This document shows, in pieces, positions 52,826 through 62,549 of a stretch of DNA of 64,000 nt. The notes beneath the pieces were generated by a model, which saw nothing but the letters and a program-made list of their open reading frames with translations, did no database searches and was not told the origin of the DNA. Numbering within the stretch: position 1 is the first letter of the stretch; each line of letters opens with the position of its first letter. This stretch comes from Rhodospirillales bacterium. GTDB taxonomy: Bacteria > Pseudomonadota > Alphaproteobacteria > Rhodospirillales > Thalassospiraceae. Location of the stretch: assembly GCA_019634165.1 (NCBI GenBank), contig JAHQVT010000007.1, forward strand, positions 124,001 through 188,000, read 5' to 3'. The position numbers and the translations under genes are program-made.

Positions 52826-53773
52826 ATGGACACCCGCGAACTCGAAGCGTTGATTGCCGTTTCCGATGCACAGTCTTTTCATGGTGCGGCCACTCGACTT
52901 GGCCTAACCCAACCGGCTGTCACCCGCCGGATACAAAGGCTTGAAGAACGCATTGGCGCATCGCTTTTTGATCGGTCGACCAAACCGCTGCAACCCACCC
53001 CGGCAGGCCACCGCGCCTTGACCGAGGCCCGCGATCTTTTGCGCCGCCTTGACGGGTTTAGTGACGTTATTTCGGGCAACACCCCGCACCATGGTCCTTT
53101 CCGCCTTGGCCTTAGTCACGGGGCAGCACCCTTAATGGCGGCATCCGAATTACGCGCACTTCATCAAGCCTTCCCTGATATGTCACTTACGATCAAAAGC
53201 GGCTGGTCCAATGAACTGCTTCCGCTTTTGCGGCGCGGTGAAATTGATGCCATGCTGTCGCTTGATGGTCCGCACGGTATTATTGGCGGTGTGCAAAGCC
53301 GCGATTTACCCGCAAGCCTTTTGCCTGAAACGCTGCTTGATGATCATATCGTTGCCATTGGTCCGAAATCTGCGCGACATCACCCGACCACGATTGCCGA
53401 ACTGGCCAAAAACCCAATGATCCTGATGCCTGAAGGTTGCACCTTCCGTGCGCTTGGCAATGCGTGGGCACGTAAAAATGGTGTGGAGTTTAATTCCGTC
53501 CTCGAAGTATCCGCGCTTGAATTACAGATCGAAATGGTCGCCGCCGGGACCGGCTATGGCATCATGGCGCGGCGGTTTTGCATGCACAGCCCGGCACGTG
53601 ATCGCATTCGTATTCTTGATATTCCCGGTATGAATTGGGGAATGGCCATCACGCTGATCCGCCGGGTTTCAAGTGGCGATCTTAATGACATCATCGACAA
53701 AGTCGCACAAATCGTCATTCAGGCCGGGGCGATATCCAACCTTGATGATGCACAAATATTATCAGCCTCATAA
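52826..53773 (+). CDS. LysR-family transcriptional regulator
   Basis: A 315-residue LysR protein with the HTH TRELEALIAVSDAQSFHGAATRLGLTQPAVTRRIQRLEERIGASLFDRS and a substrate-binding domain (GPFRLGLSHGAAPLMAASELRALH; then EGCTFRALGNAW). ATG 52826 is chosen; the frame is open to 52802. The MFS transporter gene follows 79 bases later on the same strand and is a likely target. Confidence 0.9.
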   Translation: MDTRELEALIAVSDAQSFHGAATRLGLTQPAVTRRIQRLEERIGASLFDRSTKPLQPTPAGHRALTEARDLLRRLDGFSDVISGNTPHHGPFRLGLSHGAAPLMAASELRALHQAFPDMSLTIKSGWSNELLPLLRRGEIDAMLSLDGPHGIIGGVQSRDLPASLLPETLLDDHIVAIGPKSARHHPTTIAELAKNPMILMPEGCTFRALGNAWARKNGVEFNSVLEVSALELQIEMVAAGTGYGIMARRFCMHSPARDRIRILDIPGMNWGMAITLIRRVSSGDLNDIIDKVAQIVIQAGAISNLDDAQILSAS

Positions 53774-53852
53774 TTCGAATGAATTGGACGCATAAAGCCA
53801 CAGCGTTCAAGATCGCCACCAAACACAAATTCGCCTTCACGGAGACACTTCT

Positions 53853-55142
53853 ATGCGCCCCACTGAAAATGCTGGTAGCTCTACCGGAACATCCGGCACT
53901 GCCAGCCCAACACAACAGACGCTATTGCGGGCAACCAAATGGTTTCCTTGGCTGGTTTTACTGTGCGGCTGTCTGGTTTTATCGCTTAATCTTGGTGTAC
54001 GTCAGTCGCTTGGCCTGTTCATTCCTGACATGCTCAATGACACGGGTTGGACCGCAACGACTTTTGGTCTGGCCTTTGCCATTCAAAACCTGATGTGGGG
54101 GGTTTCGGCCCCGATCGCAGGCGCACTTGCCGACAGGTTCGGCACAACCCGCACCCTGATTGGCGGGGCCGTTCTTTATGCCGCTGGGCTTTATTTGATG
54201 GGAACATCGACCTCGCCCGGTGAATTGCACTTAACGGCTGGTTTTCTGATCGGGACCGGCGTTGGTGCAACAAGCTTTCCGGTGGTTCTTGCTGCCATCA
54301 GCCGCGTCTTTTCCCCCGCTCGGCGAAGCTTCGCCCTTGGTTTGGCATCCGCTGGTGGATCGGTTGGTCAGTTTGTTATGGCCCCGACGTCACAGGCGCT
54401 TAACAGCTCACTGGGATATGTCGCAACCCTTGCCATCCTTGCAATGATTTCAATGCTGATTATCCCGGCTGCCTTTGCACTGACAGGCAAGGCCGAAGCA
54501 AATAGCCCGAACGCCACACCTGATATGGGACCACAAGGATTGCTTGCCGCCTTTCACGAAGCGCGCAAACATCGCGGCTTTATCCTGTTAAATGCCGGGT
54601 TCTTTGTTTGTGGTTTCCACATTGCCGTCATTGCCACCCATCTTCCAACCTTTACCGAGTTATGCGGCCTGCCGCGTTCGGTCGCGGCCGAAGGGTTGGC
54701 ATTAATTGGCCTGTTTAACATCGTTGGCACGCTGACCGCTGGTTGGGCGGGCGGCAAGTGGCGCAAGAAATTCGGCCTGTCCTTTATTTACGGCACACGT
54801 GCACTGGTCATTGTTCTGTTTATCTTTGCACCTAAAACGTCTGAAACCATCTTGCTGTTTTCTGCATCAATGGGGGCATTGTGGTTGTCCACCGTGCCGC
54901 TAACCAGTGGTCTGATCGCACAGGTTTTCGGCCCGCGTTACATGGCAACCCTGTTTGGCATTGTAATGCTATCCCATCAAATCGGTGCGTTCTTTGGCGC
55001 ATGGATGGGGGGTCTTGTCTATGACCTGACCGGCAATTTCGATGCGGTCTGGTGGGCATCCGTCGCCCTTGGCGTCTTTGCCGCCTTGGTTCATTTGCCC
55101 ATTGATGATCGGGAACTGCGTGGGGCGGCAAAGCCCGCCTGA
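53853..55142 (+). CDS. MFS transporter
   Basis: A 429-residue transporter with 12 predicted helices in two halves. The first-loop motif is GALADRFGTTRTLIGG and the second half repeats it as GWAGGKWRKKFG; a basic cytoplasmic loop (FHEARKHRGF) lies between the halves. The layout LNLGVRQSLGLFIPDMLNDTGW at helix 1 is that of the oxalate-formate/monocarboxylate-like branch, so a carboxylate is a possible substrate. Preceded by a LysR gene, and ends before a strong terminator. Confidence 0.92.
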   Translation: MRPTENAGSSTGTSGTASPTQQTLLRATKWFPWLVLLCGCLVLSLNLGVRQSLGLFIPDMLNDTGWTATTFGLAFAIQNLMWGVSAPIAGALADRFGTTRTLIGGAVLYAAGLYLMGTSTSPGELHLTAGFLIGTGVGATSFPVVLAAISRVFSPARRSFALGLASAGGSVGQFVMAPTSQALNSSLGYVATLAILAMISMLIIPAAFALTGKAEANSPNATPDMGPQGLLAAFHEARKHRGFILLNAGFFVCGFHIAVIATHLPTFTELCGLPRSVAAEGLALIGLFNIVGTLTAGWAGGKWRKKFGLSFIYGTRALVIVLFIFAPKTSETILLFSASMGALWLSTVPLTSGLIAQVFGPRYMATLFGIVMLSHQIGAFFGAWMGGLVYDLTGNFDAVWWASVALGVFAALVHLPIDDRELRGAAKPA

Positions 55143-55169
55143 TTAAACACACACTAAACAAACCAAATC

Positions 55170-55206
55170 AAAGCAGCGGCAAGATCACCTTGCCGCTGCT
55201 TTTTCG
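55170..55206 (+). terminator. Terminator after the MFS gene
   Basis: AAGCAGCGGCAAG pairs with CTTGCCGCTGCTT around ATCAC, followed by TTTTT. Confidence 0.9.
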
Positions 55207-55311
55207 TGTTGGGCGAAGACAGCGAGACGCTCATAGACCCTAAGAAAATCATCGACATTTTGCCCCGATTACGTCTATGCGAAGCCCGCAAGTTAAGCTA
55301 AAACGCAGGCC

Positions 55312-55791
55312 ATGGACAAACCGATTTACATCACCCCCGAAGGCCTTGATGCCCTTCGATCCGAACTCGACCACCTTTGGAAAAAGGAACGCCCCGAAGT
55401 CGTGGCGGTTGTCCATTGGGCGGCGGGCAATGGCGACCGTTCGGAAAATGGTGATTACATCTATGGTAAAAAACGCCTGCGTGAAATTGACCGGCGCGTT
55501 CGATACCTCCGCAAACGGATCGAAGACGCCGTTGTTGTCCGCCCCGAAGAACAGCCTGATCACGCCCACATTTTCTTTGGCGCAACGGTTACCTATATCA
55601 ATGCCCGTGACGAAGAAAAAACCATCCGCATTGTTGGCGAAGACGAAGCCGACAGCCTGAATAGCAAGATCAGTTGGATTTCCCCCGTTGCGCGCGCCTT
55701 GATGAAGGCAGGTGTTGGCGATGTCGTCACCTTCCGCACTCCGGCGGGCGAGGATGAGTTGGAAGTTCTTGAAATCAGCTATCCGGGTTGA
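55312..55791 (+). CDS. greB: Transcript cleavage factor GreB
   Basis: A 159-residue Gre factor. The N-terminal coiled coil carries the acidic tip GDRSENGDYIYGKKRLREIDRRVRYL with conserved D and E near residues 41-44, and the C-terminal FKBP-like domain contains IRIVGEDEAD, WISPVARALMKAGVGDVVTFRTPAGE. The basic-rich GreB type (YGKKRLRE) is favoured over GreA. It lets backtracked RNA polymerase cut its RNA. Single gene, facing HrpB. Confidence 0.94.
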   Translation: MDKPIYITPEGLDALRSELDHLWKKERPEVVAVVHWAAGNGDRSENGDYIYGKKRLREIDRRVRYLRKRIEDAVVVRPEEQPDHAHIFFGATVTYINARDEEKTIRIVGEDEADSLNSKISWISPVARALMKAGVGDVVTFRTPAGEDELEVLEISYPG

Positions 55792-55813
55792 TTGGAAACA
55801 CCAACCAAATCGA

Positions 55814-58327
55814 CTACATCCGGCTTTTAACCCGACGTGTCGGTTCGGCCTGCAAGGGATCATCGGGCCAGTAATGTTTGGGATAGCGCCCCTTCATTTC
55901 CGATTTCACCTGTGCGTATGATCCGTTCCAGAACCCGATCAGATCGCTGGTGATCTGGATCGGGCGTTGGCCGGGCGATAACAGATGAAGGGTCACGGCG
56001 ACTTTTCCCCCCGCAATTTTCGGCGTCTCGGTCGCGCCAAACATTTCCTGCATCCGCACCGGCAAAGCTGGATTTTCACCACTGTAATCAATGCGGATAT
56101 TTGATCCGGTGGGCACCTGCAAATGGGTGGGGGCCAGTCGATCCAGTTCCTGTCGCTGGTTCCAGTCAATCCCGGACAAAAGTGCCTCGGACAGGTTAAT
56201 TTGTTTAAGCTGTGTGCGCTTGGTCATCCCGGTCAAATACGGGGCCAACCAGCTTTCAAGCGATGCCAAAAGCCCGGTATCAGAAACATCGGGCCATGGA
56301 TCGCCAATCACACGATGCAAGAAACCAAGCCGTTCGCGAAGCCCATCAGATGCCTTATCCCAACCCAGGCAATGAAGCCCCGATTTGCGAATGCCTTCAA
56401 TCATTGCGGTGGCAATGGCATCGGGATCGGCTTCGTCATGGGTGGCTTTTTCATCCAACACCAACGCGCCAATTTTGCGCTGCCAGCGTGCCTGCACCGC
56501 GTTTGATTGGCTGTCCCAGAAAACTTCGGTGCCTTCGGTAATCTGGGCGGCAAAATGGGTTTCAAGCGTTGCACGGGCCAAGGGGGCGGCAAGGTAAATC
56601 TTGGCTTCACGCGCCTGCCCGTCCAGTTCGGCCACCGCGATATAGGGCTCGGACGCCAAACCATCATGATTGGGCAAAACACCGCCACGCCCACCCGATA
56701 GGCGATAACGTGCGTCTTGTCCTTTGCGTCGCTCGCCAATCCGGTCGGGATAGGCAAAAGCCAGAAGCAACCCTACTTGATCGGCACGATCAACTTTGCC
56801 ATCAACGCCCGCCGATGATCCAAGCTGGCTTTGTTTCATTACCAGCCCCAAACGCCGGGCAAGCTGTTTGGCGGCCTCAACGAACATTTTCGGCGCTTGG
56901 CCCTTCCCGATTGCCTCTATCCGCAAGCGTAAATCAGCCCCCCGCCCGCGCATAAAATCGCGATCCGACAGTAAGGCCGCCAAGGCACACGCCACCGGGT
57001 CCAGGCCAAGTTGCGCCCCACGCACCATCATATGCGCCAAGCGCGGATGGACCGGTAATCCCGCCATCGCGGTTCCCATGGCGGTGATGCGGTTTTCAGT
57101 ATCAATCGCCTCAAGCCCGCGTAAAACATCACGTGCCTGATCAATCTTGGCGGCATCGGGGACATCAAGCCACGGAAGCGACTTCGGATCGCTGCCCCCC
57201 CACCGGGCAAGTTCAAGGGTCAGCGGGGCCAAATCAGCCTCGCTTATTTCCGGTGCGGTAAAGGCCGGTCGGGCACGATGTTCGTTTTCCGCCCACAGGC
57301 GATAACACACGCCCGGTTCCAATCGTCCGGCACGGCCACGGCGCTGTTCGGCACTGGCTTGGGATGACTTCACGGTTATCAACCGGGTCATGCCCGATGC
57401 CGGATCGAACCTTGGCAAACGTTGCAAACCGCAATCAACCACCACCCGAATACCATCAATGGTTAATGAGGTTTCGGCAATGGCGGTTGCCAAAACCACC
57501 TTGCGTTTGCCATCCGGTGCCGGTTGGATCGCTACATCCTGTGCGCGGGCATCCATCGCGCCATAAAGCGGGGCGATAATCACATCCCGCGCGACCGATT
57601 GTTTTAATGCCCCTTCGACACGGGTGATTTCGCCCTGCCCCGGCAGGAACGCCAGGATCGATCCGCTTTGATCATGAAGGGCGGTTTTGATCGCGGCTGT
57701 CATTTCGGCATCGATGCGGATATTGCCCCAGTTATCGGGTTTCGGGACGATATATGTCGTCTCAACCGGATAAGCCCGCCCGTCACTTGTGATCACCGGG
57801 CAATCACCCATCAGGGCCGCAATCGGATCGCCATCAAGGGTGGCGGACATAACCAGAATGCGCAAATCATCGCGAAGCGCACCTTGGGTTTCAAGGGCAA
57901 GGGCCAAACCAAGATCAGCATCAAGCGATCGTTCGTGAAATTCATCAAAGATCACCGCGCCAATGCCGGCAAGCTCCGGGTCATCCTGGATCATGCGGAC
58001 CAAAATGCCCTCGGTCACGACCTCGATCCGGGTTTTGGCCGACACCTTGGCATCAAACCGTACGCGATAACCAACCCGATCCCCCACCGCCTCGCCCAAA
58101 ATCTGGGCCATGCGCCGTGCCGCGGCGCGTGCGGCCAATCGACGCGGTTCGAGCATAATGATCTTCTGATCGCCCCGCCATGCGCCGTCCAACAAGGCCA
58201 AGGGCACCTTGGTCGTCTTCCCCGCGCCCGGAGGGGCTTGCAAAACCGCATTGGTGCCTGCTTCCAGCGCAGAACAAAGATCTGGCAGGACGGCATCAAT
58301 GGGCAAAGCAGGAAAGGCGTTGGACAT
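55814..58327 (-). CDS. hrpB: ATP-dependent helicase HrpB
   Basis: An 837-residue DExH helicase. Walker A is QAPPGAGKTTKVPLALLDG at about 30-48, then LEPRRLAARAAARRMA (motif Ia), FDEFHERSLDADL (DEFH), VMSATLDGD (motif III) and SSQASAEQRRGRAGRLEPGVCYRLW (motif VI). The C-terminal HrpB domain has GGRGGVL and WPDV-type blocks. Full length. HrpB proteins act on RNA; cellular role is not settled. Convergent with greB and 23 bases away. Confidence 0.95.
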   Translation of the reverse strand: MSNAFPALPIDAVLPDLCSALEAGTNAVLQAPPGAGKTTKVPLALLDGAWRGDQKIIMLEPRRLAARAAARRMAQILGEAVGDRVGYRVRFDAKVSAKTRIEVVTEGILVRMIQDDPELAGIGAVIFDEFHERSLDADLGLALALETQGALRDDLRILVMSATLDGDPIAALMGDCPVITSDGRAYPVETTYIVPKPDNWGNIRIDAEMTAAIKTALHDQSGSILAFLPGQGEITRVEGALKQSVARDVIIAPLYGAMDARAQDVAIQPAPDGKRKVVLATAIAETSLTIDGIRVVVDCGLQRLPRFDPASGMTRLITVKSSQASAEQRRGRAGRLEPGVCYRLWAENEHRARPAFTAPEISEADLAPLTLELARWGGSDPKSLPWLDVPDAAKIDQARDVLRGLEAIDTENRITAMGTAMAGLPVHPRLAHMMVRGAQLGLDPVACALAALLSDRDFMRGRGADLRLRIEAIGKGQAPKMFVEAAKQLARRLGLVMKQSQLGSSAGVDGKVDRADQVGLLLAFAYPDRIGERRKGQDARYRLSGGRGGVLPNHDGLASEPYIAVAELDGQAREAKIYLAAPLARATLETHFAAQITEGTEVFWDSQSNAVQARWQRKIGALVLDEKATHDEADPDAIATAMIEGIRKSGLHCLGWDKASDGLRERLGFLHRVIGDPWPDVSDTGLLASLESWLAPYLTGMTKRTQLKQINLSEALLSGIDWNQRQELDRLAPTHLQVPTGSNIRIDYSGENPALPVRMQEMFGATETPKIAGGKVAVTLHLLSPGQRPIQITSDLIGFWNGSYAQVKSEMKGRYPKHYWPDDPLQAEPTRRVKSRM

Positions 58328-58414
58328 GCGCGACTTTCGATTGGATCAAGGTGTTGAGTGTTTATCTGCTGCGGTTATTTATCAAATCGCCCGACAGGGC
58401 AAGTACCGCCGGGA

Positions 58415-59740
58415 TCAGGATGCCAAAAACGCACCGCGTGCGCCTAAAACAATTCCGCGTTCCCCGCTAATCCGCTGAATGGTTTTCATCCCGCGGGTCA
58501 GGCCATAAAGGGCTTCCATATCGCCGGTTGCCCGCATCATTGATGCCTGCTTGCGCGTGATAGCATAGAGGTTGCGCAAGGCATCTTCGGACAATCCGCG
58601 CAGGGCATCTTCCTTTGTCGCCCGATCGGGGTCCGGGTGGCAAAATGAAAGCGGTTTTTCCGGATCAAATGCTTCATTCATCGCCGTCTTTTCTATCACG
58701 ATTGAAAGCGCCCACACCATCCAGCTTTGCGTCCAGCGCATATAGTTCTGTTGATCTACGCCAAACCGCCCGATCCCGGCGTAAAACACATCGCGCTTGG
58801 CATCAAACAGATGTGCTGCTGCCCAATTGGCAACCTTGATGGCTCTTGCCACATCGCCAAACCGGCACAGGCTTGCCATGGATTGCGCCACCGCATGGGC
58901 GTCAAGATAGCCATCCTTACCCGCGAAATTGCGCGGGATGCCTTCATCATCAAAACAGTTGCTGCGGTAAAACACCCAGCCCCGCTTGATTGCACTTTCA
59001 AGCCCGCCCATACCCGAAATTCGCAACCGATCCAGAAGATCAAGAATGTAGCCGGTATGAAATCCATCGACAAAGCGATGGTGACTGCGCGTGCCATAGG
59101 CCCAACTGCCGTCAATCTGCTGCGCATCCAATACGCGATGCACCGCCTTGGCTGTTTTGTCGTTTCCCGCTCGAACACGGTAAAGGGCAAAGGCGCCCCA
59201 AAGACTGGCATTGTGAATTTCGGCGTCATCATGGCCCAGATAGGCGAAATAGCCATCCCGCCAAAGATGGTCTTCGATGAAATCCGCAGCACCGGTCAAA
59301 ACATCCTGCTCAACCGGCATCCCACCCCGGATCAGCCCATCAACGACAAAGCTCGTCACAATGGCGTTGCTTTGGCCACGTTTCGCATGAAATGCCCGTG
59401 CCTGCCATTCAAACGGATATCCCCAGCCGCCATCGGAATTTTGCATCGCGGATAATGTGGCAGTAAAATCACCAAGAACCACACCTTCGCCAGCCCCCTG
59501 TAACAAGGCCAGCGTTTTCGGGTTTACCGACGGTGGGATCATCGCAATGGATCGCAAGGCACGCGGACCGCGCTTAATCATTTGCAACCAGATCAACCGG
59601 GCAAGCCGAAACCTCCCCAACCCCGATGCCTGAAACAGGCGGCTTTCCAGCCCGTCAAACGGATCTGCCCCGACATATTCATCCTGTTTCATACGGGCCA
59701 AAACCCGACCCCGGATATTGATCAACTGATCTTTATCCAT
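58415..59740 (-). CDS. Alpha/alpha-toroid protein of the polysaccharide cluster
   Basis: A 441-residue protein of repeated helix pairs with QW-like repeats typical of terpene-cyclase/prenyltransferase toroids: SAMQNSDGGWGYPFEWQ near residue 110 and DAQQIDGSWAYGTR near 230, followed by HHRFVDGFHTGYILDLLDRL and DEGIPRNFAGKDGYLDAHAVAQSMASL. No DxDD or DDXXD cyclase motif is evident, so it is more likely a sugar-polymer enzyme or binding factor; similar toroid proteins recur in capsule and O-antigen clusters. ATG 59740 overlaps the stop of the upstream polymerase-like gene by eight bases. Cytosolic by lack of signal peptide. Function is not known. Confidence 0.75.
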   Translation of the reverse strand: MDKDQLINIRGRVLARMKQDEYVGADPFDGLESRLFQASGLGRFRLARLIWLQMIKRGPRALRSIAMIPPSVNPKTLALLQGAGEGVVLGDFTATLSAMQNSDGGWGYPFEWQARAFHAKRGQSNAIVTSFVVDGLIRGGMPVEQDVLTGAADFIEDHLWRDGYFAYLGHDDAEIHNASLWGAFALYRVRAGNDKTAKAVHRVLDAQQIDGSWAYGTRSHHRFVDGFHTGYILDLLDRLRISGMGGLESAIKRGWVFYRSNCFDDEGIPRNFAGKDGYLDAHAVAQSMASLCRFGDVARAIKVANWAAAHLFDAKRDVFYAGIGRFGVDQQNYMRWTQSWMVWALSIVIEKTAMNEAFDPEKPLSFCHPDPDRATKEDALRGLSEDALRNLYAITRKQASMMRATGDMEALYGLTRGMKTIQRISGERGIVLGARGAFLAS

Positions 59741-60824
59741 GCGGCGCATCCCTTTGCGCGGCAATCCCGGCGGCAATGCCACAACACATCAAATAATGCC
59801 CATAATTCAAACTATTATCTGTGACCATGGTTACCATCACGGAAAGCAATATACACGTAGACAACCGCGATGGGCGCACCACCGCGATCATAACCAACCA
59901 GCCCGCGCCCCAAAGCACTGCCCCAATGATCCCGGTTTCAAACAGCATCCTGAAATGATCGTTATGCAACGCGCCAAAGGATGTGAAGGATGCATATCCT
60001 GATAAAATATCCTCCACCGATCCGGCACCAAAACCCAACCATTTATGGGTAGTTGGTGCAGCGATCCACATATCGGCAAAGTCACGCCAAAACTGCAACC
60101 TGCCGCTGCCATGAGTCATCAACAACCGTGGCAAATGATCGGCAACCATCCACGCCGTCGCCGCGATTGCGCAGAAACCAACCATCCATGTCCATATGCT
60201 TGAAAACCGAACACGCCCGGCAAGGTTGATCATCATTGCCAGAACCGCAATCCGGGTTTGACTAAGCAACACGGCAAGTGCGGCAATACCTGCCACGACC
60301 TTGCCGCCGCGCCACACCGTCACAGAACACAGCGCAAAAAGCCCAAGAAATAAGAACGGATGATTAAGCCGCATGCCCTCATGGGTGAGGTAAAATGAGC
60401 TTGATAAAGGCAGATACACAACCAGTGCCGGCATCATGACACGTAAGCAATCCCGCCCGATCAACATGCCCGCCGCAAGCCCCAACGGCAGCATCATTAA
60501 ATTGCCAATCAGTCGAATTTTTTCATGTCCAACCCCATTGCCGGTGGTCAGCAGTGCCATCAATCCGCCAAGCAACAAAATCCCAACAACCGCCCCACCA
60601 GAAAACCGTAGCCGCCCGCCAAAACCGACAATCATCAAAAGCCAGAACACCAACAAGATCAGTTTGCCCACCATCCCCCCGGCCCCCAGCAACCAAAGCG
60701 AACAAACCATCACAACATTGCCGAGCAGCACCAACCAAACCGGCAGAGGATTGGCACCATAAGTCGCCGTTTGATCCGGAGTAGAAACGTTGGTTTGGGT
60801 ACTGGCAACAACCTGATCCATCAT
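59733..60824 (-). CDS. O-antigen ligase/polymerase-like membrane protein (copy 1)
   Basis: A 363-residue protein with about ten helices. The Wzy_C-type region is a large loop: SGRLQFWRDFADMWIAAPTTHKWLGFGAGSVED, then FGALHNDHFRMLFETGIIGAVLWGAGW, which carries the conserved H-N-D-x-x-x-x-x-x-E-T-G pattern. Such proteins join lipid-linked glycan units or polymerise them at the periplasmic face. It is coupled to the toroid gene and diverges from a second, dissimilar copy. Confidence 0.85.
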   Translation of the reverse strand: MMDQVVASTQTNVSTPDQTATYGANPLPVWLVLLGNVVMVCSLWLLGAGGMVGKLILLVFWLLMIVGFGGRLRFSGGAVVGILLLGGLMALLTTGNGVGHEKIRLIGNLMMLPLGLAAGMLIGRDCLRVMMPALVVYLPLSSSFYLTHEGMRLNHPFLFLGLFALCSVTVWRGGKVVAGIAALAVLLSQTRIAVLAMMINLAGRVRFSSIWTWMVGFCAIAATAWMVADHLPRLLMTHGSGRLQFWRDFADMWIAAPTTHKWLGFGAGSVEDILSGYASFTSFGALHNDHFRMLFETGIIGAVLWGAGWLVMIAVVRPSRLSTCILLSVMVTMVTDNSLNYGHYLMCCGIAAGIAAQRDAPHG

Positions 60825-60928
60825 ACCCCACCTCGCGCATCAAACCTGTACGCAGAACAAAGCCATAAGACAGACCGTGCTTTTTCCGTTAGGCTGAAGA
60901 CATTGTTTTCAAAGCAGATTGGCGTGGT

Positions 60929-62254
60929 TTGATGCATCGGCTGGCGCGATATTGCCTGATGACCCAGATTGTTCTGACCCCGGTTCTTTTGGGTGGGGCA
61001 CGGCCATGGGCGGCAGCACTCCTGTCGCTTTTGACAGGCATTGGCATTCTTGCCATCTGCCTGACTGCAAACCCCGTCAAACCGCGCCGCTATCTTGGTC
61101 GCATTTGGTTGGTCGTCGCGGCATTGGCAGGTTGGAGCTTGCTGCAATCTCTTCCGATTTGGCCGATGCAAGCCGCCCCGTTTAATGCCCCGCGCATTGC
61201 GCTTTATCCCAATGCTTGGATAGCCATGAGCGGCAACTTGATCTGGCTTGCGGGCAGTATCACCTTGGCATCCATGGTCGCACAGTCCCGGCCATATCGG
61301 TTTACCCGCGATATTGCCAAGGTCATTATCGCATCCTGCGCGCTGCAGGTTTTCTTGGCAGTTCTGGCCGTGATCTTGGGGTTGGAAACCACCTTTTGGT
61401 TTGCCAAGAACGCCCATTTTAGCGATTGGACCGGAAGTTTTGCCAATCGCAATGCCTTTGCCGGTTTTATGGGAATTGGCATTGTGGCATCGCTGTATCT
61501 GTTCACCCAAAACACAGCCCAAACCCAAGGCAAACGTCTTGATCAATCGGGTGGTATGTTGGCATTGGCACTCATATTCGCCGCAAGCCTGATCCAAAGC
61601 CATTCGCGCAGTGGCATCATACTTTGCACCATAAGTGTCTTGCTTTTCGTCACTTTCAATACGCCTGCCACCAACCGGGTAAAACTGCTGCTTTGGAGCG
61701 GATTGCTCGGAAGCATTGGAATGCTTGTGATTGGCGTTACTGATCTTGATCTTACAAACCGCTTTATCGAACTGGCGCGCTTTGATTTGATCCAGCGCGA
61801 TGATGCTTGGCAGACCGCCGTTCATGCCATTGCAGATCGTCCAATAACTGGATTTGGCCCCGGGAGCATTGCCCTTGTCATCGGTCATTTTGCAACACCT
61901 GGGCTTAATGCCAACGCCCATTGGTTTAGCAGCCATAATTTGTGGCTAGACGGTGCGATGATGTTTGGTCTTCCGGTCATCATCGCCTTATTCATCGCTG
62001 GCTTGTGGGCGGTGAAATCCATCTTGGTCCGCAGCACCAACCGCTCAGACCGCGCCTTGGCTGCGGCCTTAATCGGCTTTGTTCTGCTTGGCGGGTTGAT
62101 TGGCTGGGTCATGTCTTTACCCGCCCTTATTCTGCCAATTGCGGTGTTATGGGTTGGCGTGTTTGAAGTCGGGCTTGCACAGCAAAACGAAGGCTTTGAA
62201 CACGTTGATCATAAGGCGCAATCGCCATCGCCTGATCGAGCAAGCTTGCACTGA
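60929..62254 (+). CDS. O-antigen ligase/polymerase-like membrane protein (copy 2)
   Basis: A 441-residue protein with about ten to twelve helices and the Wzy_C loop: DAWQTAVHAIADRPITGFGPGS followed by NAHWFSSHNLWLDGAMMFGLPVIIA, where H-N-x-W-L is the usual conserved segment. It belongs to the same superfamily as the divergent copy but with little direct likeness. Start ATG 60929 is used; the frame contains no closer Shine-Dalgarno site (GTTTG). Its last 128 bases overlap a minus-strand gene. Confidence 0.85.
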   Translation: MMHRLARYCLMTQIVLTPVLLGGARPWAAALLSLLTGIGILAICLTANPVKPRRYLGRIWLVVAALAGWSLLQSLPIWPMQAAPFNAPRIALYPNAWIAMSGNLIWLAGSITLASMVAQSRPYRFTRDIAKVIIASCALQVFLAVLAVILGLETTFWFAKNAHFSDWTGSFANRNAFAGFMGIGIVASLYLFTQNTAQTQGKRLDQSGGMLALALIFAASLIQSHSRSGIILCTISVLLFVTFNTPATNRVKLLLWSGLLGSIGMLVIGVTDLDLTNRFIELARFDLIQRDDAWQTAVHAIADRPITGFGPGSIALVIGHFATPGLNANAHWFSSHNLWLDGAMMFGLPVIIALFIAGLWAVKSILVRSTNRSDRALAAALIGFVLLGGLIGWVMSLPALILPIAVLWVGVFEVGLAQQNEGFEHVDHKAQSPSPDRASLH

Positions 62255-62549
62255 TTTGCACATCACTTCCCGCGTCTTCCATGCCTGCCCCCGCAATCAA
62301 GGACAGTAAAACCGGATCAAATGGTGCGTGTTGCAAATGGTCATTGGCAACACGCAAGATCAAGTCAGCATTCCTTGTTTCAATCGATTGCGCCAATTGG
62401 TGTTGGCGTGCCGTGTCCGCAAATCCATCGCCATTGGCAAACCCCGCCTGTGTATCGGGTAAGGCCATAAAGGCAACCATTTCACCACCAAGGCGCACAC
62501 CACCCAGCCCCGTCAAAACAACCGCCAAGAAAACCAATGCAATCCTCAT
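62127..62549 (-). CDS. Small exported or anchored protein beside the Wzc-like gene
   Basis: A 140-residue protein with an N-terminal hydrophobic segment (RIALVFLAVVLTGLGGVRLGG), uncleaved or signal-like, and a helical remainder (ADLILRVANDHLQHAPFDPVLLSLIAGAGMEDAG; ASLLDQAMAIAPYDQRVQSLRFAVQARL), which resembles a short TPR-like helical repeat. The start overlaps the stop of the Wzc-like gene by four bases, evidence of coupling. Its last 128 bases lie opposite the 3' end of the polymerase-like gene. Unknown function, likely accessory to polysaccharide assembly. Confidence 0.7.
   Translation of the reverse strand: MRIALVFLAVVLTGLGGVRLGGEMVAFMALPDTQAGFANGDGFADTARQHQLAQSIETRNADLILRVANDHLQHAPFDPVLLSLIAGAGMEDAGSDVQISASLLDQAMAIAPYDQRVQSLRFAVQARLQTRQPITPQLAE

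Noticed and set aside
55249-55863. A 204-residue minus-strand ORF over greB
   Set aside because: GreB on the plus strand is certain; the minus frame has no support.
57668-58357. A 229-residue plus-strand ORF
   Set aside because: Antisense to HrpB; no recognisable domain.
60821-61936. A 371-residue minus-strand ORF
   Set aside because: It is antisense to the clear O-antigen ligase-like gene. Its protein is Cys/Gln/Gly-rich without domains and it starts without a ribosome site.
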